From Marivita sp046591575 (lineage in GTDB: Bacteria; Pseudomonadota; Alphaproteobacteria; Rhodobacterales; Rhodobacteraceae), in contig NZ_JBIQWA010000007.1 of NCBI RefSeq assembly GCF_046591575.1, positions 84,131 through 148,130 on the forward strand: DNA of 64,000 nucleotides, given 5' to 3'. A model generated the notes under the pieces. That model did not search any database and was not told where the DNA came from. It saw nothing but the letters and a program-made list of their open reading frames with translations. The position numbers and the translations under genes are program-made. Positions 9,358 through 18,583 of the stretch are shown here, piece after piece; the first letter of the stretch is position 1, and every line of letters begins with the position of its first letter.

Positions 9358-10502
9358 GTTGCGAAATAATCCTTCAGGACACGCGCATAGATGCGTTTCA
9401 ACTCTCCAATCTGCGCCACCTCGACCCGTTCATCAACCGCATGCATGGTTTTGCCAACCAGTCCAAACTCAACCACGGGGCAATGGTCTTTCACAAACCG
9501 CGCATCCGATGTGCCGCCAGTGGTCGACAATTCGGGGGTCACCCCGGTTTCGCGTTCGACCGCCCTGGCGACCAGATCCGACAACGGACCCGGCGGTGTG
9601 ATGAAACTCTCGCCAGAGATGGTGATCTCTACCTTTGTGCTGGTGCCAAACGCGGCATCCACCGCAGCCGCCTCGTGTCGCAACCAATCGGACAAGCCAG
9701 CACCGGTATGTGTGTCATTGAACCGGATATTGATGCAGGCCCGTGTTTCGGCCGGGATCACATTTGTTGCCGGATTGCCGGTATCAATCGTCAACACGGC
9801 CAATGTGGACGGATCGAAATGTGCCGTCCCTTGATCCAATTCATGTGACGATACCCGATCCATCAGACGTGCCATTGCCGGCATCGGGTTCAACGCGCGG
9901 TGCGGATAGGCGGAATGGCCCTGTTTTCCGGTTACAGTGACCCATGCCGTCATTGATCCGCGCCGCCCGATTTTCATCATTTCTCCCATGTGGTTGGGGC
10001 TGGTGGGTTCTCCGACAAGACACACGGACATCTGCTCGCCCTTGGCGTGCATCCAATCCAAAAGCGCCACCGTCCCGTCAACCGCATCGGCCTCCTCATC
10101 CCCGGTGATGGCCAGGATCACAGCCCCGTCAGGCGGGGTCGTGCGCACAAAATCAACAGCTGCGGCTGCAAAGGCTGCGACGGCCGATTTCATGTCCGTC
10201 GCCCCACGTCCGTATAGGAAACCGTCTTTGATCTCGGCTCCGAACGGATCAAACGTCCAATCATCCGGATTGCCCAAGGGCACCACATCCGTGTGCCCAT
10301 TAAACCCGAACGTCTTTGCATGTCCTTTTTCGCCCCAACGCGCAAAAAGGTTAGAAATGCCGCCGCGATCCACGCGCGTGCATTCGAACCCGGCACTCTC
10401 CAGAAGCGATCTCAACACATCCAGCGCACCGCCGTCTGCTGGTGTGATGGACGGACAGCGCACAAGTTCGGCGGTCAGTGTAACAGGGTCGGTTTCGTAC
10501 AT
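9354..10502 (-). CDS. dapE: Succinyl-diaminopimelate desuccinylase
   Basis: Hydrolyses N-succinyl-LL-diaminopimelate in the succinylase branch of lysine and peptidoglycan precursor synthesis, using zinc. M20-family motifs are FGFNGHTDVVPLG (metal His/Asp), LYGRGATDMKSAVAAF, TGDEEADAVDGT (catalytic and metal Glu), and TTGGTSDARF near the C-terminus. I chose ATG 10502 (MYETDPVTLTAELVRCPS), giving 382 residues, the usual length; the frame runs 39 codons further up but that part is not family-like. dapD at 13831-14658 and asd at 15804-16826 complete a local DAP cluster. Confidence 0.96.
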   Translation of the reverse strand: MYETDPVTLTAELVRCPSITPADGGALDVLRSLLESAGFECTRVDRGGISNLFARWGEKGHAKTFGFNGHTDVVPLGNPDDWTFDPFGAEIKDGFLYGRGATDMKSAVAAFAAAAVDFVRTTPPDGAVILAITGDEEADAVDGTVALLDWMHAKGEQMSVCLVGEPTSPNHMGEMMKIGRRGSMTAWVTVTGKQGHSAYPHRALNPMPAMARLMDRVSSHELDQGTAHFDPSTLAVLTIDTGNPATNVIPAETRACINIRFNDTHTGAGLSDWLRHEAAAVDAAFGTSTKVEITISGESFITPPGPLSDLVARAVERETGVTPELSTTGGTSDARFVKDHCPVVEFGLVGKTMHAVDERVEVAQIGELKRIYARVLKDYFAT

Positions 10503-10775
10503 GATCAATGCCTTGCAGTAGAGTTTTGCATGGCTAACGCCCAAAGACGAAAGAGGCAAATGTGACGAAAAGGCCGCATTTTGGGGGGCCGCGGAACAGG
10601 CCCATGTCGTGCTAGGCATGACATCTGTGACACCTTCGTGTTACGGCTTGATGAATAATAAACGTCTTGAGGCAGACGGGTTCATATTTTGTGTGTTGCG
10701 ACACGGTGAAAACACCGGTGGCGGCTTTGGTTGGCAAGTATCGGGCCGTTTGCCTTGGCACTCAGCGAGGCAGGC

Positions 10776-12347
10776 ATGGCGACAGGCGCAGAGCTTACGT
10801 ACACAACGAACGCCAGTCCTTTGGCGATGGCGCAGACGATTTTCGGCACCGGCACGACCGTCATCAGCGCAAGCTACACGGGCGATAGCCGGTCCTCGGC
10901 GATCTATAGCAATGGTGACGCTCTGGCTCCGAACACCACCCCAAGCGACACCGGCGTGATATTGTCCACCGGACGGGCAGACAGATTCACACAGTCATCC
11001 GGCGATCCGAACCGCAGCGATTCAACCACTTCATTCAGCTTCGGCCCCAACAACAACATCGATTTCAACACGGCTGCGGGCAACCGCACCTTTGACGCGT
11101 CCTTTTTGGATATCGTTTTCGTCCCGGACGAAGATCTGATGACAATTCGATTTGTTTTCGCCACCGAGGAATTCCCCGATTTCACCAATTCCCAGTTTCA
11201 GGATTTTGTTGGCGTCTGGATCAATGAAACCCAGGTCGATATTCAGGCCGGCAATGGTGATGTGGACCCGGCCAACCTGAACACCACGCAAAATGCGAAC
11301 CTGTTTCTTGACAACTCGAACGATGATTACAACACGGAAATGAACGGGTTCACCGTCACGCTGACAATGACCATGCAGGTCATTCCAGACCAGAACAATA
11401 CCATCCGGATCGGTATCGCCGATGTGGCCGATAGCAACTACGATTCAAATCTGTTGATTGCGGCGGATTCGATTCAGACGGATCTTGTCGCGCAGTCAGA
11501 TGCGATCAGCATGTTTACCAACAAGACCAAGACGCTTGATGTCTTGGGGAATGATGAAAACTACACCGGCGGCACGCTGACCATCACACATATCAACGGC
11601 ATCCCGGTTATCGCGGGTGATAGTGTGACGCTGACAACTGGCCAGACGGTCACGCTGAATGCAGATGGCACGTTTTCGGTCACGTCGGATAGCGATTTTG
11701 AAAGCGTCAATTTCACATACGAAGTCGAAAGCACCAATGGCGAAGTCGATGTCGGTTTTGTCACAATTGATACCGTCCCCTGTTTTGTCGCTGGAACGCG
11801 CATCAGAACTGAAACTGGCTGGACGCGGGTCGAAGACCTGACACAGGGCGATCTGGTCTGGACCTTGGATCATGGATATCAGCCCTTGCGCTGGATTGGT
11901 CAGCGCACTGTCGCGGCTGTTGCCTCTTTCGCGCCGGTGCATGTTGCGGCGGGCACATTCGGCGACCACGCCAATCTGATGCTGTCGCCACAACACCGCA
12001 TTCTGGTGCGTGATCCGCTGGCGGATCTTGTGTTTGGCACGCCAGAGGTTCTGGTCGCGGCAAAACATCTGGTCGACGGGCGCAAGATCACATCTGTCGA
12101 AGGCGGTAGCGTCACCTATGTGCATTTGCTGTTTGATCAGCACGAGATCGTCATGGCCAACGGCCTTGCGACCGAAAGCTTCCTTCCCGGACCGCAAACC
12201 GCGGATGCGTTTGAAAACGATGTCGCTGCCGAAATCGCGCAGCTTTTCCCGGATCTCGATCTTGCCACAGGCAAAGGCTACGGCGATTCCGCGCGCCAGA
12301 TCCTGAAAAAACACGAAGCCCAAATGCTGTTCGGGGCCGCCGCATGA
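10776..12347 (+). CDS. Choice-of-anchor L / Hint-domain protein
   Basis: Large protein of a type common in Rhodobacterales. N-terminal ~215 residues form a choice-of-anchor-L-like beta domain rich in Thr, Asp and Asn (SSAIYSNGDA, FVFATEEFPDF). Next comes a cadherin/VCBS-like region (about 240-340). A C-terminal Hint domain follows from about residue 343: CFVAGTRIRTETGW, the block RWIGQRTV, then LMLSPQHRILVRDP and VTYVHLLFDQHEIV. The Hint domain carries the initial Cys expected for self-cleavage chemistry. No Sec signal is visible, so a type I secretion route is possible. ATG 10776 (MATGAELTYTTN) follows GCGAGGCAGGC; the frame starts 15 codons earlier without support. Confidence 0.88.
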   Translation: MATGAELTYTTNASPLAMAQTIFGTGTTVISASYTGDSRSSAIYSNGDALAPNTTPSDTGVILSTGRADRFTQSSGDPNRSDSTTSFSFGPNNNIDFNTAAGNRTFDASFLDIVFVPDEDLMTIRFVFATEEFPDFTNSQFQDFVGVWINETQVDIQAGNGDVDPANLNTTQNANLFLDNSNDDYNTEMNGFTVTLTMTMQVIPDQNNTIRIGIADVADSNYDSNLLIAADSIQTDLVAQSDAISMFTNKTKTLDVLGNDENYTGGTLTITHINGIPVIAGDSVTLTTGQTVTLNADGTFSVTSDSDFESVNFTYEVESTNGEVDVGFVTIDTVPCFVAGTRIRTETGWTRVEDLTQGDLVWTLDHGYQPLRWIGQRTVAAVASFAPVHVAAGTFGDHANLMLSPQHRILVRDPLADLVFGTPEVLVAAKHLVDGRKITSVEGGSVTYVHLLFDQHEIVMANGLATESFLPGPQTADAFENDVAAEIAQLFPDLDLATGKGYGDSARQILKKHEAQMLFGAAA

Positions 12348-13423
12348 CCTGGTTTGCACTGTTGGATTGCGGCACCCGCACGCCTTGGGTGCGCGACGAT
12401 GTCGAGGCGTTGTTAATCAGCCGACCCAAAGCCTGCGTTCCACGCGGGTCAATCGTTTTGGAAACCCGCCTGTCGCCGGACGCACGCCCGCAAACCTTGC
12501 TGTCATATCACCGCGATACCCGCGCCACAGCCAGCTATTCATTGATGTCGACGCCCCACGGCAGCGTTGTTCTTGTCATCGCGCTGGGTGAGTTTGTCGT
12601 TCATGAAGTGTTGGACCGTGGCCGCGAAGCTCGCACAGACACGCTTCAGGTGACAATAAGTTGGGATGTCACCCAAGGCTTTGGGCGCTTTGTGGTTGCG
12701 CGTCCGGAAACCGAACATGTGCTGATCAGGCATTTCGCAATGACACAAGCCCCCATGCTGGAAGACCTGCTGGCGCTGTCCAGACCTCAGGGGCTGACCG
12801 AGGTTGACCCGGATGTGATCTTTGTCGCGCTTTCAACCGACATTGAACCGGTCGGTCCCATGCCGACCCTCGCTCCGTCCGTGCCTTTGGAAACCGCGCA
12901 GGGCACAAGGCTGGCAACCGTGGTAAAGCCTGGCGATGTTGTGCGTGCGGCGGACGGAAAACTGGTGCCGGTATTGCACGTCATCCGCCGCGACGTGCCA
13001 AGCCTTGGGTCGTTCCGACCGGTTAGGTTGCGCGCCCCGTATTTCGGATTGACGCAAGATATTGTGGTGTCTCGGCATCAGCGGCTTTTGGTCAGCGGTC
13101 CCGAAGTCGAATACCTGTTCGGTCGAGAAGAAATCCTGATCCCGGCCTCGATCCTGGTCAATGGATATGCAGGCCATTTCGAACCTGCACCGCGATTTGT
13201 CACCTATCATCAGGTGCTTTTGCCACATCACGACGCCGTCCGCATTCCAGACGCCGCGCTCGAATCGCTGTATATCGGGCGGATGCGCCGGGATAAGCCG
13301 CTGCTGGACGCCTCTGTTCTCAGTGGACAGTCACGCTCACAGCTTCCCGAACACCACCGCGCCGGGTATCAGGTTCTGCGCGCCTTCGAAGCGATATCAT
13401 TGGCCGAAGCCCGCGCAGCCTAG
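12344..13423 (+). CDS. Second Hint-domain protein, lacking the N-terminal Cys
   Basis: Begins with a 4-bp ATGA overlap with the preceding Hint protein, so the two form an operon. Residues 1-~180 have no family that I recognise. The C-terminal half resembles the Hint fold: GTRLATVVKPGDVVRA, PVRLRAPYFG, IVVSRHQRLLVSGPEVEYLFGREEILIPA and VTYHQVLLPHHDAVRI align block for block with the first protein. The position of the catalytic Cys in the first protein (CFVAGTRI) is replaced by ETAQGTRL, so autocleavage by normal Hint chemistry is unlikely. It may be a partner or an inactive paralogue. Confidence 0.8.
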   Translation: MTWFALLDCGTRTPWVRDDVEALLISRPKACVPRGSIVLETRLSPDARPQTLLSYHRDTRATASYSLMSTPHGSVVLVIALGEFVVHEVLDRGREARTDTLQVTISWDVTQGFGRFVVARPETEHVLIRHFAMTQAPMLEDLLALSRPQGLTEVDPDVIFVALSTDIEPVGPMPTLAPSVPLETAQGTRLATVVKPGDVVRAADGKLVPVLHVIRRDVPSLGSFRPVRLRAPYFGLTQDIVVSRHQRLLVSGPEVEYLFGREEILIPASILVNGYAGHFEPAPRFVTYHQVLLPHHDAVRIPDAALESLYIGRMRRDKPLLDASVLSGQSRSQLPEHHRAGYQVLRAFEAISLAEARAA

Positions 13424-13767
13424 TCTGTCTTGTCGCCAAAATAGGGCGTCACCTGGGCGACGACGACGGCATTGTCGTCCATGGCTTTTTGCATCAGTTC
13501 GATCTCGTCATCGTCGATCTCATGCCCCAGTGCCTTGCGATCCTCTAATGTGCCGTATCCGGTCACATCCAAAGGGGCCATATCCGCCTGCTTCAGGATC
13601 GCCACCGTCTCGCGCACGGCCTCCGCCTCGTCCACGCCCGACGCATAACACATCAACCCCGCGCCAGTTGCCCCCTTGGGCAACCCGTCACCGGTTTTCC
13701 GCCCAACCTCGACAACAAGAGTGAACACATGTTGCGGCTTTTTCGCTTTGCGGGGTGCTTCAGTCAT
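13420..13767 (-). CDS. Conserved hypothetical protein, 115 aa
   Basis: Not recognised with a function. It starts with a basic patch (TEAPRKAKKPQHVF) and then a compact alpha/beta-looking domain: a strand FTLVVEV, GLMCYASGVDEAEAVRETVAILKQADM, DVTGYGTLEDR and an acidic helix EIDDDEIELMQKAMDD. No signal peptide or membrane segment is present, so it should be cytosolic. It is convergent with the second Hint gene and their stop codons overlap by 3 bases. It precedes dapD on the same strand reading downstream from it, without an overlap. Confidence 0.72.
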   Translation of the reverse strand: MTEAPRKAKKPQHVFTLVVEVGRKTGDGLPKGATGAGLMCYASGVDEAEAVRETVAILKQADMAPLDVTGYGTLEDRKALGHEIDDDEIELMQKAMDDNAVVVAQVTPYFGDKTD

Positions 13768-13830
13768 AACAGACCCTGTTCTTGTATCCTCAGCCCCTGA
13801 AAAGACACGCGGCGCGGAGTTTTGCGCTGG

Positions 13831-14658
13831 TCAGTCCCGCAGCAATTCGTTGATGCCGGTCTTGGATCGTGTCCGTTCGTCCACGCGCTTTACGATCACG
13901 GCGCAATACAGGTTGATGTTGTTCTTCGACGGCATCGACCCGGCCACGACCACCGAATAGGGCGGCACTTCGCCATACATGACCTCACCGGTTTCGCGAT
14001 CGACGATCTTGGTCGACTGTCCGATGAACACACCCATGCCCAGAACCGAGCCTTCGCGCACGATGCAACCTTCGACGACTTCGGATCGCGCCCCGATAAA
14101 GCAGTTGTCCTCGATGATGGTCGGTCCGGCCTGCATCGGCTCCAGGACGCCGCCAATTCCAACGCCGCCGGACAGGTGAACATTCTTGCCGATCTGCGCA
14201 CAGGACCCCACGGTTGCCCAGGTGTCGACCATGGTGCCTTCATCCACATAGGCCCCAAGGTTCACAAATGACGGCATCAACACAACGCCCGGTGCGATAT
14301 AGGCTGACTTGCGGACCACGCAGTTCGGAACAGCCCGGAATCCGGCTGATTTCCACTGGTTGTCGCCCCAGCCTTTGAATTTGCTGTCGACCTTGTCCCA
14401 CCAGCCGCCGCCTTGCGGGCCATTGTCATGCTGCTCCATGTCCTTGATCCGGAAGCCCAAAAGCACCGCCTTCTTGGCCCATTGATTGACATGCCAACTG
14501 CCATCGTTTTGCTTTTCGGCAACGCGCAGGGACCCGCTGTCCAACGCGTTCAGCGTATCCTCGATCGCCTCGCGTGTTTCGCCGCCTGTGGAGGGCGTGA
14601 TGGTGTCCCGCGCATCCCACGCGGCTTCGATGGCAGTTTCAAGCTGAGCGTTCGACAT
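13831..14658 (-). CDS. dapD: 2,3,4,5-tetrahydropyridine-2,6-dicarboxylate N-succinyltransferase
   Basis: Uses succinyl-CoA to open tetrahydrodipicolinate, the step before the aminotransferase and DapE in DAP/lysine synthesis. The N-terminal helical domain (AIEAAWDARDTITPST) is followed by a left-handed beta-helix of hexapeptide repeats: VRKSAYIAPGVVLMPSFVN, GAYVDEGTMVDTWATVGS, IGKNVHLSGGVGIGGVLEP and the C-terminal GINELLRD. Length is 275 residues, normal for the family. I chose ATG 14658 (SNAQLETAIEA); the longer frame to 14727 is not family-like. Confidence 0.97.
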   Translation of the reverse strand: MSNAQLETAIEAAWDARDTITPSTGGETREAIEDTLNALDSGSLRVAEKQNDGSWHVNQWAKKAVLLGFRIKDMEQHDNGPQGGGWWDKVDSKFKGWGDNQWKSAGFRAVPNCVVRKSAYIAPGVVLMPSFVNLGAYVDEGTMVDTWATVGSCAQIGKNVHLSGGVGIGGVLEPMQAGPTIIEDNCFIGARSEVVEGCIVREGSVLGMGVFIGQSTKIVDRETGEVMYGEVPPYSVVVAGSMPSKNNINLYCAVIVKRVDERTRSKTGINELLRD

Positions 14659-14810
14659 GAGGCAATCCCGAGCAAAGAAGAAAGAATAAGGTTGCTGTCC
14701 TATAGAACCCGGACGGGCGGTTAGCAATGCGGGGGTTTGCGCAGCACTCTCTGGTCACTTGCCATGTGACGCGATAGGTCTGCTAAAAGATCAACAAGGA
14801 ACCGCTTTAC

Positions 14811-15653
14811 ATGAACGATCAGCGCAGCAGCCCTTTCCGCGATGCCGGACGCGACCGCAGCAAAGCCAGAAAAGTTCCCGATACACCGCAGACACTTTCC
14901 CCGGCCTATCGTCTGGCCTTTGCTGACGACGAGTTTCTGTGCCGCGAAGAACTGCGCCCGGTGCGGCTCCAGCTTGAGCTGCTCAAGCCGCAAATGGAAA
15001 TGGATGCACATCAGATCGAAAGCACGGTTGTTCTGTTCGGTGGCGCACGCATCCCGCGCCCGTCCGAAGCCGAACACGCACGCACCGAAACGCTGGGCAA
15101 GCTGTCGCATTTCTATGACGAGGCCCGAAAATTCGCCGCCCTGATGACACAAAAATCAATGGACGCGGAGGGACGGGAATTTGTCATTGTCACTGGCGGC
15201 GGCCCTGGCGTGATGGAGGCAGGCAACCGCGGTGCTATGGATGTCGGTGGACAGTCCATCGGATTGGGCATTGTGTTGCCCCACGAACAGGCCCCGAACG
15301 CATATGTCACGCCTGAATTATGCTTCAACTTTCACTATTTTGCCATTCGCAAGATGCACTTTCTTCTGCGCGCACGGGCGATCTGTATTTTTCCCGGCGG
15401 CTTTGGCACATTGGATGAATTGTTCGAATCCCTGACCCTGATCCAAACAGGCCGCATGGACCGCGTGCCGTTCCTTTTGTTCGGGCGGGCGTTCTGGGAA
15501 ACCATCATCAATTGGGAGGCGCTCAAGGACGCGGGCACCATCAGCCCCGAAGATCTTGATCTGTTCCGCTTTGTCGAAACCGCATATGAAGCGGCTGACA
15601 TCATCGACAATTGGGACCCCGCTCCGCCCAGAGACGGCATACCCGGGCGCTGA
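14811..15653 (+). CDS. LOG-family protein (TIGR00730, cytokinin riboside monophosphate phosphoribohydrolase-like)
   Basis: Rossmann-like LOG protein. The two signature motifs are present: VTGGGPGVMEAGNRGA (nucleotide-binding PGGGxGTxxE precursor loop) and FPGGFGTLDELFE (catalytic Glu/Arg). LOG enzymes release free base from nucleoside 5'-monophosphates, but many bacterial members have no proven role. The 280-residue length and the ~70-residue N-terminal extension mark the longer bacterial subtype. It is divergent from dapD and precedes asd; the 150-bp gap to asd carries its own RBS, so it may be a separate unit. Confidence 0.87.
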   Translation: MNDQRSSPFRDAGRDRSKARKVPDTPQTLSPAYRLAFADDEFLCREELRPVRLQLELLKPQMEMDAHQIESTVVLFGGARIPRPSEAEHARTETLGKLSHFYDEARKFAALMTQKSMDAEGREFVIVTGGGPGVMEAGNRGAMDVGGQSIGLGIVLPHEQAPNAYVTPELCFNFHYFAIRKMHFLLRARAICIFPGGFGTLDELFESLTLIQTGRMDRVPFLLFGRAFWETIINWEALKDAGTISPEDLDLFRFVETAYEAADIIDNWDPAPPRDGIPGR

Positions 15654-15803
15654 TCCATTCGGTGGGATTTGCATATTTGCCAAAAGAAGATGCGCAATGC
15701 AGCGATCGGGGGTCCAGCCTCTTTCGCAAATGCAGCAATGCCTGTAAGAGCCACGCCAGTCCTGTCGTTCACGACATCGGCAGGCAGATGAAAGGAGAGT
15801 CCC

Positions 15804-16826
15804 ATGGGCTACAGAGTCGTTGTTGCCGGTGCCACTGGAAATGTGGGCCGTGAAATGCTGAATATCCTGGCCGAGCGTCAGTTCCCCGTTGACGAAATCG
15901 CGGTACTTGCATCGCGCAGGTCGCTTGGGACAGAGGTCAGCTTTGGCGACATGACGCTGAAAACGCAGGATCTGGATACGTTCGATTTCGAAGGCTGGGA
16001 TTTTGCGCTGTTTGCCATTGGCTCTGACGCGACCAAGAAATACGCGCCTGTCGCGGCCAAAGCGGGCTGTGTGGTGATCGATAATTCGTCGCTCTATCGC
16101 TACGACCCTGACGTGCCGCTGATCGTGCCGGAATGTAACGCCGATGCGATCCACCAGGTGTCAAAGAAGAACATTATCGCCAACCCGAACTGTTCAACCG
16201 CGCAGATGGTCGTCGCGCTCAAGCCACTGCACGACCGCGCCCGCATCAAGCGCGTTGTGGTCAGCACATACCAGTCGGTGTCCGGCTCTGGCAAAGACGC
16301 GATTGATGAACTGTGGGACCAGACCAAGGCGGTCTACAATCCTACGGCGGATTATGAACGCAAGGTCTATCCCAAGGACATTGCCTTTAACGTGATCCCG
16401 CATATCGACGTGTTCCTCGAAGACGGCTCTACCAAAGAAGAGTGGAAGATGGTCGCGGAGACGAAAAAGATCATCGATCCGGCGATCAAGGTCACGGCCA
16501 CTTGTGTTCGTGTTCCGGTGTTCGTGGGCCATTCGGAGGCGATCAATATCGAATTCGAGGATCACCTCGACGAGGACGAGGCCCGCGACATCCTGCGCGA
16601 AAGCCCCGGTATCATGGTGATCGACAAGCGCGAAGACGGTGGCTACGTCACGCCCAAGGAATGCGTCGGCGATTTCGCGACATTCATCAGCCGCATCCGT
16701 CAGGATTCGACTATCGACAACGGCCTGAACCTCTGGTGCGTTTCGGACAACCTGCGCAAGGGTGCAGCCCTGAATGCGGTGCAGATTGCCGAAGTTCTGG
16801 GCCGCGAGGTTCTGAAAAAAGGCTGA
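15804..16826 (+). CDS. asd: Aspartate-semialdehyde dehydrogenase
   Basis: Reduces aspartyl-4-phosphate to aspartate semialdehyde with NADPH, the branch point for lysine/DAP, threonine and methionine. The N-terminal nucleotide-binding motif VVAGATGNVGREML, the catalytic-Cys block ANPNCSTAQMV, and VSTYQSVSGSGKDAIDEL are complete. The C-terminal LRKGAALNAVQIAEVL is typical. Length 340 residues. ATG 15804 follows a good GAAAGGAGAG Shine-Dalgarno sequence. It is followed by a strong hairpin terminator. With dapE and dapD nearby it belongs to the local lysine/DAP set. Confidence 0.97.
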   Translation: MGYRVVVAGATGNVGREMLNILAERQFPVDEIAVLASRRSLGTEVSFGDMTLKTQDLDTFDFEGWDFALFAIGSDATKKYAPVAAKAGCVVIDNSSLYRYDPDVPLIVPECNADAIHQVSKKNIIANPNCSTAQMVVALKPLHDRARIKRVVVSTYQSVSGSGKDAIDELWDQTKAVYNPTADYERKVYPKDIAFNVIPHIDVFLEDGSTKEEWKMVAETKKIIDPAIKVTATCVRVPVFVGHSEAINIEFEDHLDEDEARDILRESPGIMVIDKREDGGYVTPKECVGDFATFISRIRQDSTIDNGLNLWCVSDNLRKGAALNAVQIAEVLGREVLKKG

Positions 16827-16846
16827 ATGGGCTACCCTTAAGTTAG

Positions 16847-16875
16847 ACATCCCCCGCGTCCCATGCGGGGGATGT
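16847..16875 (+). terminator. Rho-independent-type terminator after asd
   Basis: An 11-bp perfect stem (16847-16857 with 16865-16875) built on CATCCCCCGC/GCGGGGGATG with a 7-nt loop starts 20 bp after the asd stop. Only a short T stretch follows, so a moderate-strength terminator is expected. Confidence 0.75.
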
Positions 16876-17015
16876 TCCGGTATCGGATCTTCACGAAATC
16901 CAACAACCTGTTGCGTAAACTTCACACCCGGCACCACCGCACCATGCTGCCCCAATTCTGCCGCAATTCACTCGCAGGCTGATTGCATCGTTGAGTGTTT
17001 GGTACAGGTGACAAA

Positions 17016-17342
17016 ATGACAGCGCAGCCCGGCCCTTTCGTGCCAGATCAATCGGCCAGCATGCCTCCGCCTCTTGATAGCGAAACGGTCATGCTGTTGC
17101 GCACAATCCTGCTTCCGCATTTTGAACACGCCACCAGCTGGGGTGACCTGTGCACTCGGCTGGGTGCGAAAGGATATGAAATCACCTTCCGGTCCGGACA
17201 TCTGGTTCTGGCGGACGAACATGGCAAACCCATCTGCACAGGTGCCATGATCGGATCGCCTTTGGCACGATTGGCCGACAGGCTGGGGCGGCCGAAATTG
17301 CGCAGCGATTGTACCGGCGCAACCGCGACACTGAAAAACTGA
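17016..17342 (+). CDS. Conserved hypothetical protein, 108 aa
   Basis: Function not known to me. Start ATG 17016 lies after AGGTGACAAA; a GTG at 16995 in the same frame is less well placed. The protein has a proline-rich N-terminus (FVPDQSASMPPPLDS), a helix (ETVMLLRTILLPHFEHA), and a C-terminal DNA-binding-looking helix-turn segment (LCTRLGAKGYEITFRSGHLVLADEHGKPICTG, LARLADRLGRP). It is convergent with the carbonic anhydrase gene, the two stops being adjacent. No signal peptide or membrane segment. Short alpha-proteobacterial proteins of this shape exist but I cannot assign a role. Confidence 0.7.
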   Translation: MTAQPGPFVPDQSASMPPPLDSETVMLLRTILLPHFEHATSWGDLCTRLGAKGYEITFRSGHLVLADEHGKPICTGAMIGSPLARLADRLGRPKLRSDCTGATATLKN

Positions 17343-17993
17343 TCAGACGGCCTGAAAGGTCCGCGATGCGGGCTCGAAAAATTCCAGACCGCCTTCTCCG
17401 ATGTCGGTCCATAGGCCGTGCAATGTCAGGCTGTTGTCCTCGACGGCACTGGCTACAAAGGGGAACGTCATCAGGTTTTCCAACGAAACAATGACCGATT
17501 CCTTTTCAAGCGCGCGAACGTGATCCTCAGCGGTATTCGACGCGGTCACGCGATCATAGCCGGGACGCAGAATATCCATCCAGCGGCCCACAAAGCTTGA
17601 CGTTTCCTCCAGGTGCGGCGCGTTGCCAGAGCACATGTCGTAACATCCCTGAACGCCCCCGCAATTCGAATGCCCCAGCACCACGATATGTGCCACCTTC
17701 AACGCGGTTACAGCGTATTCCACAGCGGCGGATGTGCCATGGTGGTCACCATCGGGTTCATATGGCGGAACCAGATTTGCGATGTTGCGGTGAATAAAGA
17801 ATTCACCTTGATCGGCTCCGAAAATCGACGTCACATGAACACGGCTGTCGCAGCATGAAATCACCATCGCACGCGGGCGCTGGCCTTCGGTGGCAAGGCG
17901 TTTGTACCACGCCCGATTGTCGGAATAGGTCGTCGCCTTCCATCCATGATAGCGCTGGATGAGATAAGAAGGCAGTGGCTTCGCGGCGTTCAT
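17343..17993 (-). CDS. Carbonic anhydrase, beta class
   Basis: Hydrates CO2 to bicarbonate with a zinc ion. The zinc ligands are visible in VISCCDSRVHV (Cys and Asp) and LGHSNCGGVQGC (His and Cys), and the GADQGEFFIHRNIANLVP block is typical. Start ATG 17993 (NAAKPLPSYLIQRY) sits 5 nt after GGAGG; an ATG nine codons earlier (18020) is not preferred. Length 216 residues fits a beta-class enzyme. It is transcribed away from the gene at 18140 and its partners, so a bidirectional promoter region of about 146 bp lies between them. Confidence 0.95.
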   Translation of the reverse strand: MNAAKPLPSYLIQRYHGWKATTYSDNRAWYKRLATEGQRPRAMVISCCDSRVHVTSIFGADQGEFFIHRNIANLVPPYEPDGDHHGTSAAVEYAVTALKVAHIVVLGHSNCGGVQGCYDMCSGNAPHLEETSSFVGRWMDILRPGYDRVTASNTAEDHVRALEKESVIVSLENLMTFPFVASAVEDNSLTLHGLWTDIGEGGLEFFEPASRTFQAV

Positions 17994-18139
17994 GAAATCC
18001 TCCGCCCGGTCATACATCATTCAACGCGGGATACGTCGAAATTGAAAGGAATTCGAGAGAAAAACCGTCGCGGGAGTTACCGGATCGAAAGAGATGGCTG
18101 CGATAGATACCCCAAGGTAGGGGTGAGAAAGGATAAACG

Positions 18140-18523
18140 ATGGTGGACCAGATTTCGGTTCTGCATCCGCGAGACACCGCGCACTTTGATGAGGACACCC
18201 TTGATACGCTGAGTCGGGATCTTGGGCCGAACGTGGCAGAAAATATTCTGTGTCGCGCGCTTGAGGATATGGCACAACGGCTTGCCCAAATTCGCGACCA
18301 TTATACTGATGCGAATACACCGGCATTGCGAAAAACCGTGCGGTCTCTTGTGCCGATTGCCGAGCAGATTGGCCTGGCGGGGATCGCGGCAATCTCCGAA
18401 GACGTCTTGATTTGTATTGACCGGGACGAAGGTGTCGCGCTGGCTGCAACCTTGTGTCGTCTGCTCCGCACCGGAGAGATTGCCATTGCCTGTGCCGATT
18501 TGGGTCTGGATCTGTCTTTGTAA
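18140..18523 (+). CDS. Small helical protein of unknown function
   Basis: Unrecognised, 127 residues. It is almost entirely alpha-helical by composition: FDEDTLDTLSRDLGPNVAENILCRALEDMAQRLAQI, then ALRKTVRSLVPIAEQIGLAGIAAISEDVL and LAATLCRLLRTGEIAIACADLGLDL. The spacing of these helices resembles a four-helix Hpt-like bundle, but the phosphorylatable His of Hpt domains is absent, so this is only a shape resemblance. ATG 18140 has AAAGGATAAACG in front. It lies 60 bp before the aminopeptidase gene. Confidence 0.62.
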   Translation: MVDQISVLHPRDTAHFDEDTLDTLSRDLGPNVAENILCRALEDMAQRLAQIRDHYTDANTPALRKTVRSLVPIAEQIGLAGIAAISEDVLICIDRDEGVALAATLCRLLRTGEIAIACADLGLDLSL

Positions 18524-18583
18524 TTCCGCTTGCAGCGCGCGGTCATCGGCGTACCCTTTGCGCAAGCGGAAAAGGGGATATCA

